This document shows positions 57,765 to 64,000 of a stretch of DNA of 64,000 nucleotides, piece by piece. How positions within the stretch are numbered: position 1 is the stretch's first letter; the number at the start of each line of letters is the position of its first letter. This DNA is from Gnetum montanum. Lineage: Eukaryota; Streptophyta; Gnetopsida; Gnetales; Gnetaceae. The position numbers were made by a program, and so were the translations under genes. The DNA is taken from assembly GCA_015680685.1 (NCBI GenBank), contig MNCI01003364.1:24282-88281 (forward strand), written 5' to 3'. The notes beneath the pieces are model-generated. The model saw only the letters and a list, made by a program, of their open reading frames with translations, made no database searches and was not told where the DNA came from.

Positions 57765-58090
57765 GATGCCAATTTAAAGTCCTAGTAGACTATGAACCTA
57801 GTTTAAAGTTCTGGTAGACCATGATGTGCTAGTTTATAGTCCTAGTAGACTACTGGATGCTAGTTTAATATCGTAGTGAATAGTGGATGTTGTGCTAGTT
57901 TAACATCATGATCCAATGACGAGCTATTGTGATAGTTTAACGTCATGACCCAAGGACGATTTGTGCTAGTTTATAGTCATAGTGGACTATCTATGCCAGT
58001 TTATAGTCATAGCATATTATCTGTGCCAGTTTATAGTCATAGCAAACTATCTATGCCAGTTTATAGTCATAGTGGACTATTTGTGCTTAC
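57765..58090 (-). repeat. Dyad minisatellite of E3
   Basis: Ten copies, the last four nearly identical with 30-bp spacing: AGTTTATAGTCATAGTGG-ACTATCTATGCC. ATAGTC and GACTAT can pair. On the element strand the array begins directly after a splice-donor-like AAG|GTAAGC at 58091/58090, as in E1 at 6219. Confidence 0.9.
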
Positions 58091-58147
58091 CTTGCTTGTG
58101 TAAGGTGTGATGTTGCATGCTTGGTTATGCTGTGTGCCTGTAAGATC
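58091..58147 (-). other. Candidate 57-base exon replacing pol in E3
   Basis: On the - strand TTGATTTTTGCAG|GATCTTAC at 58148/58147 is a good splice acceptor and CAAGCAAG|GTAAGC at 58091/58090 a good donor. The donor has the same position relative to the minisatellite as the donor after integrase in E1. Upstream of the acceptor lies the TTTCGGG/GGCCTAAAACTA sequence that in E1 lies upstream of the RT acceptor. Inferred, not shown. Confidence 0.35.
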
Positions 58148-58383
58148 CTGCAAAAATCAACTAGGAAAACAACATCAAGTGGAAACTATTGTAAATAGAG
58201 TTGAAATGCACAAATGAAAGAAAAGCAATGCAAAAGGTGATAGTTTTAGGCCGTTTCGGGTCATAGGCTAGTTTAAGGCCTTTTCGGGCCATATGTTTTT
58301 TTTTTCAAATGCAATGCATAAGGTAAGTAGATGGATGTGTAAACAAAGTAGAAATGCATAAAAAAAGTGAAGTAGTATGTAAA
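58148..58383 (-). other. Intron-like sequence after E3 protease
   Basis: Non-coding with two copies of TAGTTTTAGGCCGTTTCGGG-type phrase (58245-58300), also present once near 9840 in the E1 intron. No protein. Confidence 0.5.
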
Positions 58384-59163
58384 CTAGCCAAGTAGGTGAA
58401 ATGTAAATGCATGAACAAATGCAACCCAAGAAAAAACCAAAAATGCATGGCCAATGGAGGTAAGGGGTGAGCTAGTGCTTAACGTGTTTTTGGCCAAGGA
58501 AAAGTCTTGATCACATAGTTGCTTCCTAATTAGTTGTGGATTTAGGGGTGTGCAAGGCTTAGGATCCTCTAGGAGGCTATTGGCTTCAACCACTCATTTG
58601 GATGTGTTAGCCTTAGGTGCTGCATTGGTTGCTGTAGGTGTATCACCAAAGAACTCTTCTTCTAAATCTCGTGCCATGTCTATGTTGTCGATAGTTAAAG
58701 AGGAAGCGTTATCACCATGGATGATAACTTGACCACCTTTGTATGGAAGGTGGATTTCTTGGTGGATGGGAGAGGAGATGGCTGTTAGTTAGGCTTGCCA
58801 AGGCCTACCTAGAATCATGTTGAAACCTGGCATCTCCTCTATCACAGTGAAATTTGCACTAGTGGGGAATTGCTCTCCTACCATGAAGGCTAAGTTGATT
58901 GTACCCTTGACAATGACACATGATCCATTGAAGGATTTTAAACATGCAATCTTGGTTGGCCTGATTTCATCTACCAGGCCTAGCTTATCGATGATGGAGT
59001 ACATGACTATGTTTATTGCCGCACCATCATCGACATGAACTCTATGGATAGTGCACTTCCCAACATGAATGCTAATGGATAGTGGAGCTGTAATGACCTT
59101 CCCTCATTTGGGGTTGACTTTGACTACATCATCGCAAAAGGCTAGGGTCATTAACATAATTCT
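58384..59163 (-). pseudogene. E3 protease
   Basis: Retropepsin with a readable active site HRVHVDDGAAINIVMYSII (about 59000-59050), so the catalytic Asp-Gly-Ala is intact. Then LGLVDEIRPTKIACLKSFNG, the flap-side NLAFMVGEQFPTSANFTVIE and MPGFNMILGRPWQA (the ILGRPW signature), followed by SPIHQEIHLPYKGGQVIIHG and an acidic tail running on to 58384. Only about four stops. The frame is joined to the linker upstream by one frameshift near 59165. It is the best preserved protease in the window; the corresponding E1 domain lacks the active site. Confidence 0.85.
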
Positions 59164-60038
59164 TATGGTGTATGGGGCAACATCATTGCATAGATGGATG
59201 CCTCATCTACAAGGATGTCCTTCATAATAGGAATGGAGGCCAACATTTGGGCCAAGGCTTGGTAGTGAGTAGATGAGGTCATGACTAGGTTGTACAAGCT
59301 CAACGTTGTGTTCTTTTTCATGAGCGTTTGTTTTAGCTGGGTTAGTGTAGCTATGATGTATTTTTCATTGGTTGTTATGTTGGCCTTGATTTCCTCCATG
59401 TGGTTTGAAAGATAGATCTCTCGAGGAGGGGGCTTAGGCTTGGTTTGCTTGGCCTGCTTTGGGGTAGGGGTCCCAGTGTTTGGTTGTTGCTTGTTGATTA
59501 TAGCCTTTTCTTTAGCCATGGGGGTTATGAGACACTCATTTGTCCTCTTGCATTGCCATTTGGTAGGCCTACTTGAGTTACTATTGGGATTAACCCTTGA
59601 AGGAGGAGAGATTGAGACATTACCCACTATTGGGCTTTGGGTAGATGAGGGGCCATCACATTGTGGCACCCTTATGAAAAATGGTGATTTAGGAGTTGTT
59701 TTGTGACTAACTCGTTGTGGCACCTTGATGACGAAAGGTTGCTTAGCGATTTTTGTTGTTGCGTCATGCCAATTTAACATCTTAGTGGATGGTTGGTTTG
59801 GAACCTTGACCAAAAAGGGTGTTGTGGGTGCCCGAGGTGGTACTTTGATCACAAATGAAGGCCTATTACTTGTGGAGGCTAAGGGGACCCTTGCCTTGTT
59901 AAGAGGCACACAGATCACAAAAGGTTGTTGCATAGGTTTGGGCTTGCCACCTATGCTAATGGAGTTTATGACATAGGAAGCATCATTTGCATTAGATTGG
60001 CTCATTGTGTCTAGCACCAATTGGCCTTGTTTTATCAT
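59163..60038 (-). CDS. E3 gag-protease linker with PFVIKVP repeats (open part)
   Basis: An uninterrupted frame of 291 codons, the longest in the window; it is part of the gag-protease frame and not a separate gene. The first half has five copies of a heptad-like PFVIKVP motif: PFVICVP, SFVIKVP, PFLVKVP, PFVIKVP and PFFIRVP, 20-30 residues apart. Then a Lys/Pro/Thr-rich basic part (TPKQAKQTKPKPPPREIYL) and a helical end with LTQLKQTLMKKNTTLSLYNL and HYQALAQMLASIPIMKDI. The function is unknown. E1 has lost this whole segment. Confidence 0.75.
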   Translation of the reverse strand: MIKQGQLVLDTMSQSNANDASYVINSISIGGKPKPMQQPFVICVPLNKARVPLASTSNRPSFVIKVPPRAPTTPFLVKVPNQPSTKMLNWHDATTKIAKQPFVIKVPQRVSHKTTPKSPFFIRVPQCDGPSSTQSPIVGNVSISPPSRVNPNSNSSRPTKWQCKRTNECLITPMAKEKAIINKQQPNTGTPTPKQAKQTKPKPPPREIYLSNHMEEIKANITTNEKYIIATLTQLKQTLMKKNTTLSLYNLVMTSSTHYQALAQMLASIPIMKDILVDEASIYAMMLPHTP

Positions 60039-62005
60039 TCTTTGTAGGTTGTCCTACAAAGCACGATAGTTGTCCATACTATGACCAGACAATTGGTGGT
60101 AATGAAAATATTGGTCCAACTTGTAATGCTGTGGGATTGGGGGCTCATTTGGTACTGTTGAGGTAGGGTTCCTCAGCAATTTGCAGTACCTATCATGTTT
60201 TTGGCGAACAATCTATGATACATGTTTGTATTGGATTTCCCCAGCATTCAGGAGTTGCTCCAATAGTTTAGAGGGTTCCATCGGTAGCAGTGTATACCTT
60301 GAATGATCCTTGCACTCAAATTTGGACCTTGGGGTAGCCCCTATCGATGTAGGTGAGTTGGTGCTAGAGTTGGTAGTTTTGTCAGTTGGGGCCTTGGGCT
60401 ACTTAGCTGTCGATCCCTAGTTGGTTACTTTTGTGCTTGTGGCCATTGTTGCCACTATTGTGTTTTGCTTGTGAGCATGTTGGTTTTTGTAGGCCACGTA
60501 GGATAGGTTACTACTAGCTTATGCTACTTCATCTATGCCTTTTGTTTGGGCAAAGGCTTGGCTAAGAGACTTTGGGACTAGATAATATAGTTTAGACTTG
60601 ATGAAGTCATTCACTACACCTTTGAAGATGGCTTATAGATGTGTCTCTGCTAGGGGTTCATGCATTTCACTCAATGTAGCATTCCAACATTAACGAAATT
60701 TTGACACGTGTTCTAGAGGCCCCTACTTAACGTACATGAGTTGGTCAAGGGTTGCTTCAAGCTTTAGGTTGTCCTTGAAGCTTGTCACAAACTAACTTAT
60801 GAGATCCTCTAAAGAGGAGATTGAGGGGTTGCGTAGCATGTGATACTAGTCTAAGGCCTTGCCAGTGAGTGACATGGGGAACACACACATGGTGGCATGT
60901 GGCCAAGCTTGAAGGAGTAGGCACTCAGATCAAAATGTGACCAAGTGTGCATTGGGGTCCCCTTTGCCATTATACTTGGTGAATTGTGACAACTGGACCC
61001 TAGTTGGAAGAGTTAGAGATGGTACCATAGGACTTATGGGATCATCCTAATAGAAGTCCACCACCTTGATGGTGCTGGAGGAGGTAGCCTTGAGTTGATT
61101 GATCTCCTTAATCAAGCTCTGGATTAGCTAGAATTTCGGATCCAAGCTTAAGGATATGCTAGTTGATTACATTGGCTAGGATTGTGTTGTTGCATAACAT
61201 AGGGTGAAATTGTTGGTTGTGGAGTTTGCCAATTTAACATTGTAGCAAATAGTTGTTGCTAGTTTAACATCGTAGTAGATGCTTTTTACTATTTTAATGT
61301 CATAGAAGATGGTTGTAGTTGATGTGTTGGTTGAGGAATGGACGTGATGACTGAGGTGGACCACACATAAGTGGGTTGGACGGACACCACAGATGCCAAT
61401 GAGATAGGCGAGATGTAGGATGCCTAAGATTTTTGGGGCTGGGAGGTGGCCCCTGCATGAGCATAGTGTTGGGAAAATTCATTAGTTTCTTATGAGGAAG
61501 GTTGAATTGGCATGGTCAACATCTTGGAGAGGATGGATGGACCAAATCGAGAAGGGACTGTACTAGGGAATGGTCATTGGAAGATGGTGTAGAGGGGGCT
61601 CTCGTGCTCGGAGTGGGTCTTGAACTCATCTTCTTCCTTCTGTGAGGCTTCCTTGTAGGTTGTCCTTACATCATGCTTGTTTGCATGGATGATTTGGGAC
61701 AACAACTGGTGGTAGAAATCCATGAGTGAGATTATGTCAAAACGAGGGGTTGTACTCTCGTCCATTTTGGTGGGCTTGTTCGTAGTCCTATTTTGTCTCT
61801 GAATCAAGATAATCCATTGGTAATCCTGCTTGGATTTTGGCATAAAAAAATTGTATAGTTCATGGCTTAGTGTGGTATGATTTGGTTGGATCCTAGTGTC
61901 AAATTTATTAGACACCAATGTGGAAGGTTGATCTAGATTCATGTTCATAGATTGGGTTGTGAGAGTTGTTGTTTGCAGAAAATGGCTAATTCTAAAAATT
62001 GCCAA
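60039..62005 (-). pseudogene. E3 gag (decayed)
   Basis: Frame from about 62005 or an inner Met at 61952 (MNMNLDQPS). The N-terminal part is DYQWIILIQRQNR, RFDIISLMDFYHQLLSQI and TYKEASQKEEDEF. A linker with a few minisatellite copies (61215-61320) follows, then the gag core at 60520-61060: YNGKGDPNAHLVTF, MSLTGKALDWY and FIKSKLYYLVPKSLSQAF. The C-terminal part is MEPSKLLEQLLNAGEIQY and EPPIPQHYKLDQYF. The zinc-knuckle-like block FHYHQLSGHSMDNYRAL (60056-60110) fits the Tat pattern CxxHxxxGHxxxxC but both Cys are replaced (Phe, Tyr). Around twenty stops. Confidence 0.82.
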
Positions 62006-62310
62006 AAAGTAACTAAGTCTGTTGGTAGTAGAAAAATGTAAGAAAATGGTTAAGTGTAAAATTATAGAAAAAATGCTAAGTATGAAAACTATGAAAAATG
62101 ACCAACTCTGGTGCTACACTTGCTACACTGGAGCTTGGTATGCTCGCTATGCTGGAGCTTGCTATGCCTAATACGCTAAAGCTTGATATACTATAGCTTG
62201 TCAAGCTTACTACACTAGAGCTTGTCATGCTCTGAGAACTTGTTACACTCTCTAGAAAATCCAGAGTTTTGATTAAGTGCTAATCAAAAATGTAGACAGA
62301 AATGGTTTAG
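62006..62310 (-). other. E3 leader with short repeats
   Basis: Between primer site and gag; irregular repeats of GCTACACTGGAGCTTG / GCTATGCTGGAGCTTG at 62110-62250. No protein. Confidence 0.65.
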
Positions 62311-62328
62311 GCCCTCCTTCTAGTGCCA
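62311..62328 (-). other. Primer binding site of E3
   Basis: TGGCACTAGAAGGAGGGC, five bases inside the 5' LTR; one base different from the E1 site. Confidence 0.8.
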
Positions 62329-62333
62329 AAAAT

Positions 62334-63769
62334 TGTGATGTCCAAAAACGTTAGTGGCTAGAACACCGAGAGGTCCATGGGTGTATAGCCTAACCCCAAA
62401 TCTGTGTGAGGGCTATGCTAGAGAAAATAGAAATGGGGTGCCCTAAATGATCTTGTCAATCAGATAGGGACTTACATGGTGTTAAAAATGACTATGTGTG
62501 AGAAGAGTTTATACTACATTACGCACGACCATTGGGTCCAAGAAATCTAGAGCATAGAAAGGTGTCATGGCCTAAGAACTATGATATGAACATGCAAATA
62601 TGTATGAAAAGTGAGAAAATACAAGCATTACACTAAACACCAAAGATAAATTCTTGAAAAATGCAACAAAATTTGAGAACAGCAGTGCATCGCCGCAAAA
62701 GAGGAAGCGTAGCTAATTCACAAAGGTATACACACTTTACAATAGGCATAGTGGGAGTGTAGTCATAGCCTTGGTGGTGTTAGGCTATGAATCTCAGTGT
62801 TCACTATGTTGGACTGTGCCTGTCAGGATGGTCACCATGGTCTACCATGTGATGTTCTATGGGGCTACAATGGGGTTGATGTGTATCGTGTAGTGTAGTT
62901 GTGCCTCTCTACTGGTGTGGTGTGCTCTAGGTCTCGTTCATCCACGGAGGTAAGTGCCAGGATGCCAAAGTGCCAAATGCCAAAATGGAAGTGCCAACTA
63001 CCTTACTGGTCAAAAATGGAAGCCTCTTCCTTCCCCTCTCTTCCTCTTTTTCCAACTCCCTTTGAAACATTAGGTTGTGAGGGTACTTATAGGGCTAGGG
63101 TTAGCCCAAAATGCAAATCAAGTGCCATGTGGTAGTGTGATGGGTGGGACCATGGGATGTTGTTTACTAGGCTTATCCCATGTTACATGCAATACATGGG
63201 TTGCTATCTATTGGGCTTGTCCCATGTTACGCGCAGGACATAGGACATTGGCTATAAGACATAGGACATTGGCTATTGGGCTTGTCCCATGTTATGTGCA
63301 AGATATGGAACAGTGGCTGCTGGGCTTGTCCTATGTTACACACAGAACATAGGATGCTAGCTATTGGTCTTGTCTCATGTTATGCAAAGGACATGGGACA
63401 CTATTTTTTGGGCTTGTCCCATGTTACGTGCAGGATAGGAGACACTATCTACTACGCTTGTCCTGTGTTATGCATAGGACATAGGATGCTAGCTAGTGTG
63501 TTATGCTATCCTACGCTACATAGCTTGACATGTGGCTATGTTGCACTATGTTACATAGCATTACAAGGTGCTAATGCTATGCTACACAACTTCACATGTG
63601 AATCTACAGATAGTGCCATCATTCTAACACTTAAGAAAAATTTTGCAAATATAGTAGTTGGAGCTGACTACACTCAACACTTAGAAAAATATGGGCAAAG
63701 TGCCACCATTTTAACACTTAGCCAAATTTGTAGTTGAGATGTTGAGACCCAAAATTTTGTGGTGTTTCA
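62334..63769 (-). repeat. 5' LTR of E3
   Basis: 1436 bp, same ends as 54915-56598. TATA box on the - strand at about 63081-63094 (CCCTATAAGTACCC). Contains about eight 44-bp repeats (63146-63490). The + strand open frames 63077-63737 are repeat artefacts. Confidence 0.94.
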
Positions 63770-64000
63770 ATCCACACTTAGTGTAGAAGTTGAAACATGG
63801 CCATGAGTATGTATAAATAGCCATTTTCTATAGGTCTTTTATTAGTCTTTTACTTATCCAACCAATGCTCGGATCTGTTGACTTGTGATCCATAACCACT
63901 AGCCTTTTGGAGGATTGGCTATAGGGATGAGCACACCTAAACCACATACCAACTGTAGGGATGAACATACCTACCCTCTCCCACTCTAAGAAAGAGGCTT
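63770..64000 (+). repeat. Probable LTR, second part, with TATA box
   Basis: Resumes after the ATCCA duplication. TATA box GTATAAATAG at 63811-63820 on the + strand fits the U3/R part of the LTR that begins at 54121. The window ends before the LTR end. Confidence 0.4.

Larger units (their letters stand above)
54915..63769 (-). mobile_element. Tat-family element E3, gag-protease only, 8.9 kb
   Basis: LTRs 54915-56598 and 62334-63769, perfect ATCCA duplication. On the - strand: primer site (same type as E1), leader repeats, gag, a long linker, protease with catalytic motif, intron-like sequence, a 57-base candidate exon, dyad minisatellite, 3' region, polypurine tract. Protein and non-coding parts match E1, but RT, both RNase H domains and integrase are absent. 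Fewer stops than E1. It would need pol from a relative such as E1 to move. Confidence 0.9.

Noticed and set aside
59440-59976. + strand open frames of 83-88 codons opposite the E3 linker
   Set aside because: Shadows of the 291-codon frame on the - strand, which has the repeats and the gag-protease context.
63077-63737. + strand open frames up to 153 codons in the E3 5' LTR
   Set aside because: Same tandem repeat artefact, in LTR sequence, opposite to the element.

Overview
This is plant nuclear DNA from a large, repeat-rich, AT-rich genome. The evidence is a window built almost entirely of nested LTR retrotransposons of plant-only Ty3/gypsy lineages (Athila, Tat/Ogre-like and chromovirus), with no convincing host gene. 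The species cannot be named from the sequence. Nearly every coding frame is broken by in-frame TAG/TAA/TGA at positions where CAG, CAA, CGA or TGG would be expected. That is the C-to-T (or G-to-A) decay expected of long-methylated DNA, and indels are fewer.

Layout. (1) 1-2853: remnant of a chromovirus on the + strand (integrase and chromodomain, 819-1880) and the probable start of its 3' LTR at 1894. (2) 2854-32365: an Athila-like element ('A') on the - strand, with a 5' LTR at 31470-32365, a tRNA-Asp-like primer site, gag, protease, RT, RNase H, integrase and an extra 655-codon frame. Its 3' LTR is split by (3) a 17.7-kb Tat/Ogre-like element ('E1', 3040-20742, - strand). E1 has 1.7-kb LTRs and a perfect CAACT target duplication; the uninterrupted 5' LTR of A preserves the empty site. 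E1 carries gag-protease, a probable 6.4-kb Ogre-type intron, then RT, two RNase H domains and integrase. Inside the intron, on the opposite strand, lies a decayed gene of about six exons (about 11.7-15.2 kb). (4) 32371-33200: probable continuation of the chromovirus LTR, then gene-free decayed DNA. (5) 38150-40430: a very old Tat-like pol on the + strand. (6) 41368-51958: a second Athila-family element ('B', - strand) with gag and protease but no RT, RNase H, integrase or extra ORF; its 3' LTR is split by a 3.5-kb TG...CA insertion (42070-45569) that contains a 395-base assembly gap. (7) 51959-54914: old non-coding repeats, and from 54121 a probable LTR beginning TGTAACACCC. (8) 54915-63769: a Tat-family element ('E3', - strand, ATCCA target duplication) that keeps gag and protease but has no RT, RNase H or integrase; the interrupted LTR resumes at 63770.

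The most unusual points are these. Two unrelated lineages each occur as one pol-containing copy and one gag-protease-only copy. E1 has an antisense, intron-containing gene inside its own putative intron. A 30-bp dyad minisatellite sits just downstream of three candidate splice donors. A U3-like promoter block lies upstream of the Athila extra ORF. That extra ORF and the antisense Tat gene may both belong to the same 'putative plant transposon protein' type.
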